The notes: generated from the sequence alone by a model not told the origin. A stretch of 64,000 bases of DNA from Allosphingosinicella deserti (GCF_003012735.1 NZ_PXYI01000003.1:682001-746000), one strand, 5' to 3'. Positions 50,737 to 60,787 are shown, counted from the stretch's first letter. Program-made: numbers and translations.

Positions 50737-51750
50737 TCAGGCCCAGCCGCTTCGCTGTGGCGGCGAGGGCGGTGGCGTCGTCGGCGCCACGTAATCGGCA
50801 TCATGGGTGAACGGCAGGGGATCGCCGGAGCGCAGGGCGTCGAGGATTGCCGCGAAGTCGGTGGCGCAGCGAAAGCCGAGTTCCCGCTCGATGCGGGCGG
50901 AATCATAGACTCGGCCGATGCTGTTCGGCAGCTGCCAGCCCCGATCGGCATACAGGGCGGCAGCGTCGGGAAACAGCCGGGCGATTACCGCGGCCGCATC
51001 GCGCTTCAGCTCGGCGGCGTCGCAGCGCGCGAAGGGCGTCGGCGCCGAGACCAGGAAGGTGTCGAAGCCGATGCTCGGCGCCTGGTCCAGCGCGACGAGA
51101 TGCGCATGGGCGGCATCCTCGGCACTGAGCCGGCGGTGGAGGAATTCGTTGGCTTTGAGATTGGGGCCGCACAGGCCGCGATCGCTGTCATCCTCTTCCG
51201 GGAAGAAACGGCTGGTGCGCAGGATCACGCAGTTGAGACCGTGCTCGAGATGGTGGAGCCGGCACAGATGCTCGGCCGCGAGCTTCGTCGCGCCATAGAT
51301 GTTGCGCGGCTCGAGTGGTCCCGAGGTCTCGTCGAGCCAGACGGCCGCATCGCCATGCTCGTTCCGGATCGCCGTGTTGATCATCAGCGACGTCGTCGAC
51401 GTCAGCACGAAACGCTCAACCCCGGCGGCGACCGCCGCCTCCAGGAGGTTCAGCGTCCCGGTGACGTTGACGTCGACGAACGCCTGTGCCGGCCGCCGCG
51501 CGACGTCCGGCTTGTGGAGCGCGCCGGCGTGGATCACCGCGTCGATCCCGTTTTCCGCGATGCTGCGGTGGACGAGCCAGTCGTCGCAGATACTGCCGAC
51601 GATCGCGGTGTCCGGCCCGGGTGCGACATCGAGCCCGAACACATCGTGGCCGGCTGCGCGCAGCATCGGCGCCAGATGGCGGCCGAGCCAGCCCGAAGAG
51701 CCGGTCAGAAGGATCCGAAGAGGAACGGAAGCGGCCTGAACATCGAACAT
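50737..51750 (-). CDS. NAD-dependent epimerase/dehydratase (extended SDR)
   Basis: 337 residues. Rossmann motif ILLTGSSGWLGRH at the N-terminus, VIHAGALHKPDV, and the catalytic pair in IYGATKLAAEHL (YxxxK). The substrate-binding C-terminal half includes VILRTSRFFPEED. Members act on nucleotide sugars or related carbonyl compounds. Substrate unknown. No obvious sugar-biosynthesis neighbours are present. The ATG at 51750 has only a weak purine-rich site. Confidence 0.85.
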   Translation of the reverse strand: MFDVQAASVPLRILLTGSSGWLGRHLAPMLRAAGHDVFGLDVAPGPDTAIVGSICDDWLVHRSIAENGIDAVIHAGALHKPDVARRPAQAFVDVNVTGTLNLLEAAVAAGVERFVLTSTTSLMINTAIRNEHGDAAVWLDETSGPLEPRNIYGATKLAAEHLCRLHHLEHGLNCVILRTSRFFPEEDDSDRGLCGPNLKANEFLHRRLSAEDAAHAHLVALDQAPSIGFDTFLVSAPTPFARCDAAELKRDAAAVIARLFPDAAALYADRGWQLPNSIGRVYDSARIERELGFRCATDFAAILDALRSGDPLPFTHDADYVAPTTPPPSPPQRSGWA

Positions 51751-52086
51751 AGCAGGTCTCTACACTAGAGCTGTTGCCACCCTGTGTCAGCAGTGAAACG
51801 AATGGGCGGTTCCACTCCGATCATCGCGGAGCTTCAAAGCTGGCGGGCAGTCGGCTCGGCACTGACCGGCAGCGGCGGCTAAGTCGTTGTTCTGCTTCGG
51901 CTCGGCTTCCGGCCGAGTTGCGCCGCTACTGTTCATGTCCGTTCCTTCAGGGGTTGCTGCCAGGCCGAGCGCTTCGGGGCCGGTGTCAGAATAGCCGCGA
52001 AGTCCGCCGCGCCGCGATTACCCGCCAGGTAATCGTTTCGACGTCCCGAAATCTGCATCCTTCCGATCCCAGCAACGGAGATCGAG
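51751..52086. promoter_or_regulatory. Divergent intergenic region with TTACC-N5-GGTAA operator-like repeat
   Basis: No gene supported. GATTACC (52016-52022) and GGTAATC (52028-52034) form a perfect 7-bp inverted repeat around CGCCA, 52 bp before the alpha/beta hydrolase start. TTACC/GGTAA half-sites are typical of TetR- or HxlR-type operators. No such regulator is adjacent, so the binder is unknown. Confidence 0.5.
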
Positions 52087-52944
52087 ATGGGCATCAATCA
52101 GGGACGACAATCGAATGGTCGGCCATTCGTGGACATTGCCGGCGGCCACCGCCTCTTCGTACGCGATTGGGGCGACGGCCGGCCGATCCTGTTCCTTGCC
52201 GGTTGGGCGATGCATTCAGGCCTGTGGGCCGCAACCATGGGCCTGCTCGGCAACGGTGGCACTCGAACGATCGCCTATGATCGCCGCGGCCACGGCCGTT
52301 CGACCGATCCCGGTAGCATCGATTACGACCTGCTCGCCGACGATCTCGCGGCCGTGATCGATGCTCTCGATCTGCGCGACGTCGTCATCGTCGCGCATTC
52401 CGGCGCCGGCGGCGAGGCGATCCGCTACGTCAGCCGCTATGGGACCGCGCGCATTCAGCGGCTCATCCTCGTCGGCGCCACCGGCCCCTGCATGATCGCC
52501 GGCGGCGACAATGACTTCGGGCTCCCGTCAGGCGCGGTGGACGCAGTGCTCGATCAGATCAGGACCGATCTTCCGGCCTGGATCGACGCCAATGCGGAGC
52601 CGTTCGCGCCGGGCGCATCGCGGCGCACGCTCGATTGGCTCGCCGGCATGGTGCTCGAAACGTCGCGGCGGATCGTCATCGATTTCCAGCGAGTCATCGC
52701 GGCAGCGGATTTGCGCGCCGAAGCGGTGGCGCTCCGGTTGCCTGTGACGATCATCCACGGCACGCAGGATGCCTCGGCACCGATCGGCCTGACGGCGGAA
52801 CGCTATCACGCGCTGGTCCCAGAGTCCGAACTGATCGTCTATGACGGCGCCGCGCACGGGATCATGGTGACGCACGCCGAACGACTTGCCGAGGATATCG
52901 CCGCGCGCGTTACACTCGATGCCAACGAGACCATGGAGGTGTGA
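52087..52944 (+). CDS. Alpha/beta hydrolase (Ser nucleophile)
   Basis: 285 residues, cytoplasmic. Elements of the fold: FLAGWAMHSGLW (oxyanion region), YDRRGHGRST, nucleophile Ser in VIVAHSGAGGEAIRY, acid in IIHGTQDASAP and His in YDGAAHGIMVTH. Non-heme peroxidase-like and esterase-type hydrolases share this layout. Substrate unknown. The ATG has GGAG nearby. It stops immediately before the GFA gene, so the two are co-transcribed. Confidence 0.88.
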   Translation: MGINQGRQSNGRPFVDIAGGHRLFVRDWGDGRPILFLAGWAMHSGLWAATMGLLGNGGTRTIAYDRRGHGRSTDPGSIDYDLLADDLAAVIDALDLRDVVIVAHSGAGGEAIRYVSRYGTARIQRLILVGATGPCMIAGGDNDFGLPSGAVDAVLDQIRTDLPAWIDANAEPFAPGASRRTLDWLAGMVLETSRRIVIDFQRVIAAADLRAEAVALRLPVTIIHGTQDASAPIGLTAERYHALVPESELIVYDGAAHGIMVTHAERLAEDIAARVTLDANETMEV

Positions 52945-53406
52945 ATGCCGGAGCAACCACATGAGGGCGCTTGCCGCTGCGGGGAGGTGCGCTTCCGGGC
53001 GAGCGCCGATCCGTTGGTCACGATGGCGTGCCACTGCACCGGCTGCCAGCGGATGACGGCGAGCGCCTTTTCCCTGAGCGCGCTCTATGCGAGCGACGCG
53101 TTCGAGGTCACGTCCGGCACGCCGGTGCTGGGCGGACTGCGCGGCGCCACCCGCCATTTCTTCTGCCCGGAGTGCATGAGCTGGCTGTTCACGCGTCCCG
53201 AGGGCCTCGATGCCTTCGTCAACGTGCGCGCGACCCTGTTCGACGATGCGCAGGGTTTCCGGCCCTTCGTGGAGACGTGGACTCGCGAGAAGCTGCCTTG
53301 GGCGGTGACCTCGGCCGAGCACAGTTTCGAAGAATTCCCGCCGGAGGAACGCTTCCCCGCATTGCTCGCCGAGTTCGCCGCGACGCGGAGCGTTGCGGGG
53401 GTCTAG
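52945..53406 (+). CDS. GFA (CENP-V type) zinc-binding protein, second copy
   Basis: 153 residues. Cysteine pattern [30 protein letters not shown] and [12 protein letters not shown] fits the GFA family. It differs clearly from the copy at 50189, so it is not a recent duplicate. The start codon follows the hydrolase stop directly, with GGAGGTG upstream. It overlaps the convergent dehydrogenase-like gene by 4 bp. Confidence 0.85.
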   Translation: MPEQPHEGACRCGEVRFRASADPLVTMACHCTGCQRMTASAFSLSALYASDAFEVTSGTPVLGGLRGATRHFFCPECMSWLFTRPEGLDAFVNVRATLFDDAQGFRPFVETWTREKLPWAVTSAEHSFEEFPPEERFPALLAEFAATRSVAGV

Positions 53407-54413
53407 CGCAGCCGATCGAGCGACGGCGCGATCGCGCGCAGAAGCTGGCCACGCGTGCCGATCTGGCCGGCCGTGCGCACGCCGGGCTTGCCGTCCGCGA
53501 CGACGATGGCAGCAGCTTCGGCGACTAGCGGCGCGGTGATCGCGTAGATGTCGCCGCCGATGGCCTGTCGCCGGCGCTCCTCGCCGTCGCGCCGGACGAT
53601 AATCTCCAAGGCGAAGATCTGGGCGGAGTCCGCGGGCGCGGCGCCATCCGCGGGCCGAGTCTCGTCCGCGGCGTGTCCGGCGAGTGCCCGCGCGGCCATG
53701 TAGGACCGGATCTCCGGAACGGCGAGGTGACTGGCGATCGTCACCGTGTCGGCCATGGTGAGTTCGGCGACGGCCGGCGCGCGGCCGATCGGGGGTGGGA
53801 AAACCCAATCCTCAGGCGCGGGGAGCGGGCCGTCGCGATAGGCCAGTGCGCCGCCGGTGAAGACCGGGCGCTTGCCGCCGCGCCGCTCGCGCGACACCGC
53901 GCCGGCAGCGCGGGTTCCGGCGGTCGGCACCCATTCGTTGAGGCCATAGGCAAGGATGATCTCGTCGGCGCTTTTCCAATCGCCCATCGCGTCGGTCGCA
54001 AGGAGATCGCCGAGCCCGCCGTAAAAGGCCATGGCCGGGACGATCGCGATTCCGGCAGCGCGCGCCTGATCATTGCACTTGAGCGTGTCGAGCACCGCCT
54101 CGATCTCCGCCGCCACATCGAGATAGGGGATCCGTGCCCGCAGCGCCGCGGCGATCAGCGGCGGTGCGGTGTCGCGGAAGGGCCCAGCGCAATTGATCAC
54201 GGCTGCGGCGCCGTCCAGCGCCCGATCGAGGGCGGATGCGTCATCGATCGACGCCGTGCGCGGCTCGGCATCGTGCAGCCGTGCTGCGAGCGCCGCGAGC
54301 CGCGCGGGGTCGCGCCCGACCAGGATGACGCTCCAGCCACGCTGGACGAGGGCATCGGCAACCTGGCGGCCGGTGTGCCCGGTCGCGCCGTAAACAGCGA
54401 TGCGTCGGCTCAT
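53403..54413 (-). CDS. Saccharopine dehydrogenase-like NAD(P)-binding protein
   Basis: 336 residues. N-terminal Rossmann motif [18 protein letters not shown] and [13 protein letters not shown], then [22 protein letters not shown], which is the trans-acting enoyl reductase/saccharopine dehydrogenase-like signature. C-terminal catalytic-domain-like region without the lysine-pathway substrate residues I could identify. Reaction unknown. Its ATG overlaps the stop of the upstream frameshifted gene (ATGA), so it belongs to that transcription unit. Confidence 0.82.
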   Translation of the reverse strand: MSRRIAVYGATGHTGRQVADALVQRGWSVILVGRDPARLAALAARLHDAEPRTASIDDASALDRALDGAAAVINCAGPFRDTAPPLIAAALRARIPYLDVAAEIEAVLDTLKCNDQARAAGIAIVPAMAFYGGLGDLLATDAMGDWKSADEIILAYGLNEWVPTAGTRAAGAVSRERRGGKRPVFTGGALAYRDGPLPAPEDWVFPPPIGRAPAVAELTMADTVTIASHLAVPEIRSYMAARALAGHAADETRPADGAAPADSAQIFALEIIVRRDGEERRRQAIGGDIYAITAPLVAEAAAIVVADGKPGVRTAGQIGTRGQLLRAIAPSLDRLR

Positions 54414-55173
54414 TGGCCGAGCGCCCGGCCGGCCACCTCGGTCAGCGCCCCCATCGCGGCAAGATAAGGCGCCGGACCGAAGCTGATCCGGGCGACGCCG
54501 GCTGCGGCAAGCGGCGCGAGATCGGCGTCGATGTCGAGCACCATGATGTTGACCGGCAAATGGCTCGCCGAGCAGATCCGCTCGATCAGGGCGGGATCGG
54601 CAAGGCCGGGCACGAACAGTCCCGCCGCACCCGCTCGCGCATAGGCTTCGGCTCTCGCGAGGGCTCCGGGGCGCACTCCGCGTGGCTCTCGGGCGGGTTG
54701 AGCAGGAACAGGTCTGTCCGGGCATTGATGAACACCGGCCGTCCGAGACTTTCCGCGGCCTCGGATATGGCGCGAATGCGCGCTGCCTGATCCTCGACGG
54801 CATGAAGGCCGGTGCCCCTGACCACCCGATCCTCGAAATTGCAGCCGACGACTCCCGTCTCGAGCAGGGTCCGTGCGTTTGCGGCCACTTCAGCAGGCGC
54901 CTCCGAATAACCGCCTTCGAAATCGGCGGTTACCGGCAGGTCGACGGCGCGGACGATCGATCGTGCGGTCTCGATCGCATCGGCCAAGGGCAGGATTTCC
55001 GCATCCTCGAGGCCGGCAGCCGCGGCCACCGCCCAGCTGCTCGTCGCCACTGCGGCGGCGCCCGCCTCGGCGACGGCACGGGCACTGCCGGCGTCCCAGG
55101 CGTTGACGAGGCGCAGTGGCGTGCCCCGGCGGTGCGCTGCCGTGAAGCTGGAGACTTTCTCCTCGATCGTCAT
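54410..55173 (-). pseudogene. Isocitrate lyase/PEP mutase family gene with a 1-bp frameshift
   Basis: The first frame (from 55173) encodes VNAWDAGSARAVAEAGAAAVATSSWAVA, PVTADFEGGYSE, GVVGCNFEDRVV and PVFINARTDLFLLNPPESHAE, a normal PEP mutase/isocitrate lyase-type barrel with the substrate and Mg contacts. It then becomes nonsense. The matching C-terminal part, ALARAEAYARAGAAGLFVPGLADP to the end, continues in another frame ending at 54410. The distance implies one base is missing near 54670-54700. Either a true inactivating mutation or a sequencing error. The intact product would cleave a C-C or P-C bond near a carboxylate. Confidence 0.85.
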
Positions 55174-55319
55174 GTCGCTGATCCCTTCGGTCGTGATCGT
55201 TGGTGGCGGCGCTCAGGCTGCAAGGCTCGCTCGAGCCGACGTCTAGGATCCGCCACAGCCTCGAATCTACTACCTCCGAGGTCATGGCCGCCGCGCGGCC
55301 GCGCTGTTACGCAGGCGAG

Positions 55320-56126
55320 ATGAGCACAGTCGACACCCTGCTTCCGACCACGCCGCTGGGCGATCTGCTCCGCGAATTCCGCGCTGCCCAGGGCGTCAGC
55401 CAGCTCGATCTGGCGCTGCGCTGCGAAATCTCGCCGCGCCATCTGAGCTTCGTCGAAACCGGCAAGGCGCAGCCGAGCCGGGACGTAATCGAGCGGATCG
55501 GCGAGGAGTTGGCGCTGCCGCTGCGGGAACGCAACACGCTCTATCTCGCCGCCGGCTATGCCCCGCTCTATCGCCGCACCCCGCTGGAAGCGCCCGAGCT
55601 CGGGGTCGTCCGCCAGGCGATCGAGGCGACCCTCGCCCAGCAGGAGCCGTTTCCCGCCTTCGTCTTCGATCGCCACTGGACCATCGTCATGGCCAATCGC
55701 GGCATGACCGCCCTGATGGAGGGGCTCCGGGCCGGCGGGCCGCGCCATGCCAACATCCTCCACCAGATCTTCGATCCCGAGGATCTGCGGCCGTTCATCG
55801 TCAATTGGGACGAGGTCGCCGGCGATCTGCTCCGCCATCTGCGCCACGAGGTCCAGCGCTCACCGTTCGACCGCGACGGACGCGATTTGCTCGATGCCTT
55901 GCTCGCTTATCCCGACATTCCCCAGGAGTGGCACCGGGCTCGCTTCGCCGACGCGCCGCTGCCGATGGTGCGTACCATCTTCAAGGGCCCGGACGGGCCG
56001 CTCTCGTTCCTGTCGACGATGACGCAGTTCGGAACGGCGTGGGACCTGACGATCGAGGAGATACGGGTCGAGGCGATGCATCCTACGGACGAGGCGACGA
56101 AGGCATGGTGCCGGACGCGGGCATAG
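55320..56126 (+). CDS. XRE family regulator with MmyB-like ligand domain
   Basis: 268 residues. N-terminal HTH (LGDLLREFRAAQGVSQLDLALRCEISPRHLSFVETGKAQPSRDVIERI) followed by the PAS-like MmyB domain (FVFDRHWTIVMANRGMTALM, VNWDEVAGDLLRHLRHEVQ, LSTMTQFGTAWDLTIEEIRVEAMHP). The MmyB domain is thought to bind fatty-acid-like ligands. ATG at 55320 chosen. ATG at 55284 is also in frame. It is divergent from the frameshifted PEP mutase-family gene, which is a possible target. Confidence 0.87.
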   Translation: MSTVDTLLPTTPLGDLLREFRAAQGVSQLDLALRCEISPRHLSFVETGKAQPSRDVIERIGEELALPLRERNTLYLAAGYAPLYRRTPLEAPELGVVRQAIEATLAQQEPFPAFVFDRHWTIVMANRGMTALMEGLRAGGPRHANILHQIFDPEDLRPFIVNWDEVAGDLLRHLRHEVQRSPFDRDGRDLLDALLAYPDIPQEWHRARFADAPLPMVRTIFKGPDGPLSFLSTMTQFGTAWDLTIEEIRVEAMHPTDEATKAWCRTRA

Positions 56127-56136
56127 CCCTTCCGAC

Positions 56137-57636
56137 CTAATACTGGCCGTAGCGTCCCTGCACAGAGGCGCGGAGCGCGGCGCTGTCGTAGCCGATGCCG
56201 TCCTTGAACACGGTTTCGACATTCTCGATGTCGGCGATGCGCTGCGAAGGATCGCCGCGGACGACGATCAGATCGGCGATCTTGCCGGTCGCGATCGAGC
56301 CGATGCGATCGGCGAGGCCAAGATAGTTTGCGCCGTTCAACGTGCCGATCCGGATCGCTTCCAGCGGCGTGAAGCCGCCCTCTACCAGCAGCATGATCGC
56401 CCGCTGATCGCCATAGCCGGGCAGGACGTTCCCGGCGCCGGTCGGATCGGGGCCGGCGACCAGCAAACCTCCGGCGGCGACGAAGGCGCGTTCCAGCTTC
56501 AGTTCGTTGCCCCACAGCCTGGCCCGTGCCGCCGCGCGTTCGGCCGGTGCCTTGGCGGCGAGACTGCGCAGGATGAGGTAATCGGCGCGCGCTTGCGGGC
56601 TCAACGCGGCGAGCGCTTCCTCGCTCAGTGGCCGGTAATTAGGCGAACTCGGCTCGAAGACGGGCAGCGTGGAGGTGATCGCCACCTTCGCATCCACAAG
56701 CAGCTTGATCAGCGCCTTTGCCTCCGGGCTCCCGGCCCCCATGCCGGCGAGGGTCGGCGCGCCGACCGTCGGAGGGCAGAGATCCGGCACCTTTCCAGGA
56801 TCGTTCTGGGTGTTGACCCAGAAACCGTGCTCGAGATCGTCGATGCCGAGCGCTGCCGCCTCGGGATAGGTGACCGAGCAGAGATGGCCCGTCACCTTGA
56901 GCCCGCGGCGATGCGCCTCGTCGATCGCCGCTTTGAGCTGCGCGCGCGTGATGTTCATATAGGCCTTGAACGAGGTCACGCCCTGATCCGCCCAGAAGGC
57001 CACCATCTTGCGGGCCTCGTCCGCGTCCCTGAGTTGGTGCATCTGGATGAAGGGGCTGTTCGGTCCCTCCAGATAAGGGCCGGTCACGTCCATGTGCGGC
57101 CCCGGCATCGCGCCCGCGTCGATCTGCGCCTTGACGTTCAGGTCGGTGTAGGGCTCGACGCTGCCGGTGGTGCGCATCGTCGTCACGCCGGCGGCGAGAT
57201 AAAGACGCGGCGCGCTGAACGTCATCTGCGGAACGAGCGGGCTCGGGACGTCGGCATGGCCGTCGGCATCGAGATCGGGGCGCGCGATATAATACATGTG
57301 GTCGTGCATGCCGACGATGCCGGGCAGCACGCTGCGACCCGTCATGTCGACGATCGTCGCGCCCGCGGGCACGCGCGCCCCGGCCGGCTGGATCGCGGCA
57401 ATGCGGCCGTTCTCGATGATCACAGTGCGGTCCTCGAGCGGCTTCGCACCGGTGCCGTCGATGACGCGGACATGGGTGAGGGCGATGGTCTTCCCCGAAA
57501 TCTTCACGAATGGCGTCACTGCCTTGCCCGGCGCGGCCGCCGGCGGAAGGATCCGCGCGCCGACGTCGACCCGCACAGGCGACGCGGCAGCCACCAGCAT
57601 GGTCGCACCCAGCAGCAAGCCGATCAATTTCCGCAT
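56137..57636 (-). CDS. Secreted metal-dependent amidohydrolase
   Basis: 499 residues with a signal peptide (MRKLIGLLLGATMLVAAAS). TIM-barrel amidohydrolase with metal ligands His-x-His in GMHDHMYY, a candidate carboxylated Lys in SFKAYMN, His in VTGHLCSV, His in LEHGFW and Asp in VAGPDPTG. Beta-sandwich segments frame it (TVIIENGRIAAIQP and GKIADLIVVRGDP). Members hydrolyse dipeptides, imides or cyclic amides in the periplasm. The start at 57636 follows GGAGCG and begins the signal peptide. Confidence 0.9.
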   Translation of the reverse strand: MRKLIGLLLGATMLVAAASPVRVDVGARILPPAAAPGKAVTPFVKISGKTIALTHVRVIDGTGAKPLEDRTVIIENGRIAAIQPAGARVPAGATIVDMTGRSVLPGIVGMHDHMYYIARPDLDADGHADVPSPLVPQMTFSAPRLYLAAGVTTMRTTGSVEPYTDLNVKAQIDAGAMPGPHMDVTGPYLEGPNSPFIQMHQLRDADEARKMVAFWADQGVTSFKAYMNITRAQLKAAIDEAHRRGLKVTGHLCSVTYPEAAALGIDDLEHGFWVNTQNDPGKVPDLCPPTVGAPTLAGMGAGSPEAKALIKLLVDAKVAITSTLPVFEPSSPNYRPLSEEALAALSPQARADYLILRSLAAKAPAERAAARARLWGNELKLERAFVAAGGLLVAGPDPTGAGNVLPGYGDQRAIMLLVEGGFTPLEAIRIGTLNGANYLGLADRIGSIATGKIADLIVVRGDPSQRIADIENVETVFKDGIGYDSAALRASVQGRYGQY

Positions 57637-57717
57637 GCTTTGCGCTCCGCAAATGAGTCGCATCTCGCCTAAGCGGTCAACGTCGTCATTGCCAGACAGG
57701 CAGACTCGGCGCAGCGG

Positions 57718-58362
57718 TCAGCGCTTGCCTTTTGACTCCCCGGAGTCGGTGGGCTGAGGATTGTGGGGGACGAGGACCAGCGTGCGTCCCTCGACCCGCC
57801 AGGAGGCGAGTTTCGAGAGGAAGTTCATGCCGATGACGTCGAGAGTACCGAGGCCGGGCGAGACCACGACCTTGAGGTCGCGGGCCACGACGTTGCCGAG
57901 ACGCAGCTCGTCGATCGTCCCGGTGCGCGCCGGCACGACTCCGTTGGCGGTGCGCATCATCACCGGCACGAGCCCGCTCTCTCCATCGATGCCGGCGGCG
58001 ACCGCCGTCTCTTCGGAGATGGCGGTGATCGTCGCGCCGCTGTCGATCAGCATCCGTCGTCTGACGCCATTCAGCGTCGCATTGGCCCAGAAATGGCCGT
58101 CCGGCGCCATTCGCAGACGCACTTCGCGCCCGACCACCTCCTGGCGGTCGAGCCCGATCTTGTCGGCGATCCCCGCAAGGAACGGCTGATAGGGCGCCTG
58201 CTGGATCAGCAGATAGAGGCAGAAAGCGAGCAGGGCGAAGGACAGGGCGAAGCGGATCAGCCGGCCTATGATCGGGATGCGCTGGATGAGGATCAGCGCC
58301 ACCGCCGCGATCACGGCGTAGAGCGCGATATGCTGCCATTCCGGCGTGATCGTGGTGGGCAT
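57718..58362 (-). CDS. Membrane retropepsin-like aspartic protease (clan AA)
   Basis: 214 residues. Two N-terminal transmembrane helices (IALYAVIAAVALILIQ and IRFALSFALLAFCLYLLI) anchor a periplasmic single-lobe pepsin-like domain with the catalytic DSGAT motif (ANATLNGVRRRMLIDSGATITAIS) and the terminal GMNFLSKLASWRVEGRTLVL. This matches the short alphaproteobacterial clan AA family that should work as a dimer, like retroviral proteases. Substrate unknown. Confidence 0.88.
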   Translation of the reverse strand: MPTTITPEWQHIALYAVIAAVALILIQRIPIIGRLIRFALSFALLAFCLYLLIQQAPYQPFLAGIADKIGLDRQEVVGREVRLRMAPDGHFWANATLNGVRRRMLIDSGATITAISEETAVAAGIDGESGLVPVMMRTANGVVPARTGTIDELRLGNVVARDLKVVVSPGLGTLDVIGMNFLSKLASWRVEGRTLVLVPHNPQPTDSGESKGKR

Positions 58363-58442
58363 GATGTCCGTATAGCCGCCTGTTCGGGTTCAACCGCGCG
58401 GGGGTGTTTTCGATCCCGCGACCGCGTCCGCCGCCGAGAGGC

Positions 58443-59330
58443 TCAGAGCTGCGCCTCGCCGGTGAGCACCGGCACGCATCCGCCGCCGACGCTTGCGCGA
58501 ATTCCCTCGGCCGTGCGCCGGGCGGTGACGTGCAAAATGCTCGGTCGGCCCATTTCGGCGCCCTGGCTGACGACGAACGCGGCGCTGTCCTCGTCGGTGA
58601 ACGAGAGCAGAAGGGCGCCGAGGGTCGCGTTGGCGCTGCCCGTCGCCGGATCCTCCCACGTGCCCGAAAGCGGCGCGAACATGCGTGCGTGGATGCGATT
58701 GCCGTTGCGGCTGTAGAGAAGGATCGACAGGCGCTCGGCGGCGGTGAGATCGGTTCCCGCCAGCCGGCGATAGGCCGTGAGATCCGGCGCGGCCCGGGCG
58801 ATCGCGTCCTCGACGATCTCGACCAGCACGAAATCGACCCCGACGCTGGCGCGAACCGGACCATGGGTGGTCGTCACCACGTGGGCGGGCGAGAGGCCGA
58901 GGCACGCGGCGATGGCAGCGCTCGGCAACGTCTCCAGGATCTCGAGCGGCTGCGGCGCATCGATTTCCGCGCCGGTCGGATGCCCGTCCGCGTCGCGCGC
59001 GATCCGCACCTCGACCAGCCCGGCTATCTCCTCGAAGCGGAGCGCATTCGCGCCGTTCGCCGCCTGCGCGGCGAGCACATAGCCGGTGCCGACATTGGGA
59101 TGGCCGGCGAACGGCATCTCGGCGGTGCGGTGGAAGATCCGCACCCGGGCCGTGTTCGCGGGATCGTCGGGCGGGAGCACGAAGGTGGTCTCGCTATAAT
59201 TCATCTCAGCCGCCAGCGACTGCATCTCGGCGTCGCTGAGCCCGCGTGCATCCGGGAACACGGCGAGCTGGTTGCCGCCGAAACGGCTGGCGGTGAACAC
59301 GTCGACGGTCACGAACGGGAAGCGGCGCAT
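58443..59330 (-). CDS. PhzF family isomerase-like protein
   Basis: 295 residues. Two-lobed PhzF/diaminopimelate-epimerase-like fold: [17 protein letters not shown], catalytic Glu in [28 protein letters not shown] and [15 protein letters not shown]. No phenazine cluster is present, so this is a generic PhzF homologue of unknown substrate. The ATG at 59330 has GGAG 6 nt upstream. Longer in-frame starts would add an unrelated extension. Confidence 0.9.
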   Translation of the reverse strand: MRRFPFVTVDVFTASRFGGNQLAVFPDARGLSDAEMQSLAAEMNYSETTFVLPPDDPANTARVRIFHRTAEMPFAGHPNVGTGYVLAAQAANGANALRFEEIAGLVEVRIARDADGHPTGAEIDAPQPLEILETLPSAAIAACLGLSPAHVVTTTHGPVRASVGVDFVLVEIVEDAIARAAPDLTAYRRLAGTDLTAAERLSILLYSRNGNRIHARMFAPLSGTWEDPATGSANATLGALLLSFTDEDSAAFVVSQGAEMGRPSILHVTARRTAEGIRASVGGGCVPVLTGEAQL

Positions 59331-59478
59331 CGGGAACTCCACGACAAGAGAATGCGAGATAGGCATTCGTGACGCATGTGCAACGGCTTGCGGCCCGTAC
59401 AAGTCGGGCTGCCAATTCGGAGGTTTCAAGCCAGGATCGTAGATACTCCCCAAGCACGCTTGCCGAGGATTTGGCACC

Positions 59479-60726
59479 TCAGTCTCGGCCCGGTGTCAGT
59501 GCATCCAGATAGAGGCGGATCTGCGCGGCTTCGGCGGCGGTGTTGGCGAGCCCGATCGCCAGGTTGAACGCCGCACGCGCCTCGTCGTCGCGGCCGAGCC
59601 GCTGCAGCAGATGACCCTTGAGGCCGTGAAAATAGAAATAGGAGGAAAGCGCACGCTCCAGCGGCAGCATCATGTCGAGAGCGGGCGCAGGACCCTGTGC
59701 CATCGAGACTGCGGCAGCACGGTTGAGCAGGACGACGGGCGAGGGCGCGTAGAGCTCCAGCTTCTCGTAAAGCGCGGCGATCTGCGGCCAGTCGGTCTCA
59801 TCGAAGCTTGGTGCCCGGCTGTGCAGCGCGGCGATCGCCGCCTCGATCTGGTAGCGGCCCGCGCGGCCGAGGCGAAAGGCACGGGCGAGGAGGACGAGAC
59901 CTTCGCTGATCATCGTCTCGTCCCAGCGGCTTCGATCCTGCCGTTCGAGCAGGACGACCGCACCCTCGGCGTCGAAGCGGGCGGCGCGGCGCGCATGCTG
60001 GAGCAGCATCAAGGCGGCGAGGCCGATCAGTTCCGGCTCGTCGGGGAACATCGTTTGGAGCAAGCGTGCCAGGCGGATCGCCTCGTCGCAAAAGGGTTCC
60101 CGTGCGGAAACCTGCTCGCTTGCCGTATAGCCCTCGTTGAAGAGCAAATAGAGCATCGCCGCGACCGACGCGATTCGCTCCGCGCGAGCGAGCGGCGCCG
60201 GTGCCTCGAACGCGACATCCGCATTGGCGATGACGCGTTTGGCGCGGGTGATCCGTTGCTCCATTGCGGCGTCGCCGACCAGAAAGGCGCGGGCGATCTG
60301 GCGGACCGACAGCCCTGACACGATGCGCAGGGCGAGCGCGATCTGTTGTGCGGGCGGGAGATCGCGGTGGCAGCAGATGAACAGCAGGCGAAGCAGATCG
60401 TCGGCATATGCGGCGCCGTCGAGCTGCTCGGCGAGTTCTTCCTCGACGTCGGCCGTGTCGGAGATCGCAATCTCGTCCGGCAGCGCACCGAAGCGCGACG
60501 CCCGCCGTGCCGCGTCGATGCCGCTGTTGCGCCCGACCAGGATCAGCCAGGCGGTGGGATCGCGCGGCAATCCCGTATCCGGCCAGCTCCGCAGCGCCCG
60601 CAGGCACGCATTCTGGAACGCCTCCTCGGCCGCATCGAGATCGCGGAAATAGCGCAGCAGGGCTGCGAGAGCGCGGGGACGCGCGCCGGACAGGATCGTG
60701 TCCAGCGATCGTGGATCGATCGTCAT
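59479..60726 (-). CDS. ECF sigma factor of the DGPF-linked (DUF6596, ECF42-like) type
   Basis: 415 residues. Sigma-2 (ALLRYFRDLDAAEEAFQNACLRAL, TAWLILVGRNSGIDAARR) and sigma-4 (LPPAQQIALALRIVSGLSVRQIARAFLVGDAAMEQRITRAK) are followed by a ~220-residue C-terminal helical, TPR-like domain (LLFNEGYTAS, LYEKLELYAPSPVVLLNRAAAVSM, GHLLQRLGRDDEARAAFNLAI). This long extension replaces an anti-sigma factor in the group. GGAG 6 nt before the ATG at 60726. It lies 61 bp downstream of its DGPF partner, which supports the group assignment. Confidence 0.92.
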   Translation of the reverse strand: MTIDPRSLDTILSGARPRALAALLRYFRDLDAAEEAFQNACLRALRSWPDTGLPRDPTAWLILVGRNSGIDAARRASRFGALPDEIAISDTADVEEELAEQLDGAAYADDLLRLLFICCHRDLPPAQQIALALRIVSGLSVRQIARAFLVGDAAMEQRITRAKRVIANADVAFEAPAPLARAERIASVAAMLYLLFNEGYTASEQVSAREPFCDEAIRLARLLQTMFPDEPELIGLAALMLLQHARRAARFDAEGAVVLLERQDRSRWDETMISEGLVLLARAFRLGRAGRYQIEAAIAALHSRAPSFDETDWPQIAALYEKLELYAPSPVVLLNRAAAVSMAQGPAPALDMMLPLERALSSYFYFHGLKGHLLQRLGRDDEARAAFNLAIGLANTAAEAAQIRLYLDALTPGRD

Positions 60727-60787
60727 GCCGATCTCCGGCGGAAAAGGCGGCCCGGGATCTGCCCGGGCCGCCTGCGGGGGCAGGGGA

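Noticed and set aside
54413-55173. Two separate small genes instead of one frameshifted gene
   Set aside because: The two frames encode consecutive parts of one known fold, and the second frame has no independent start context.
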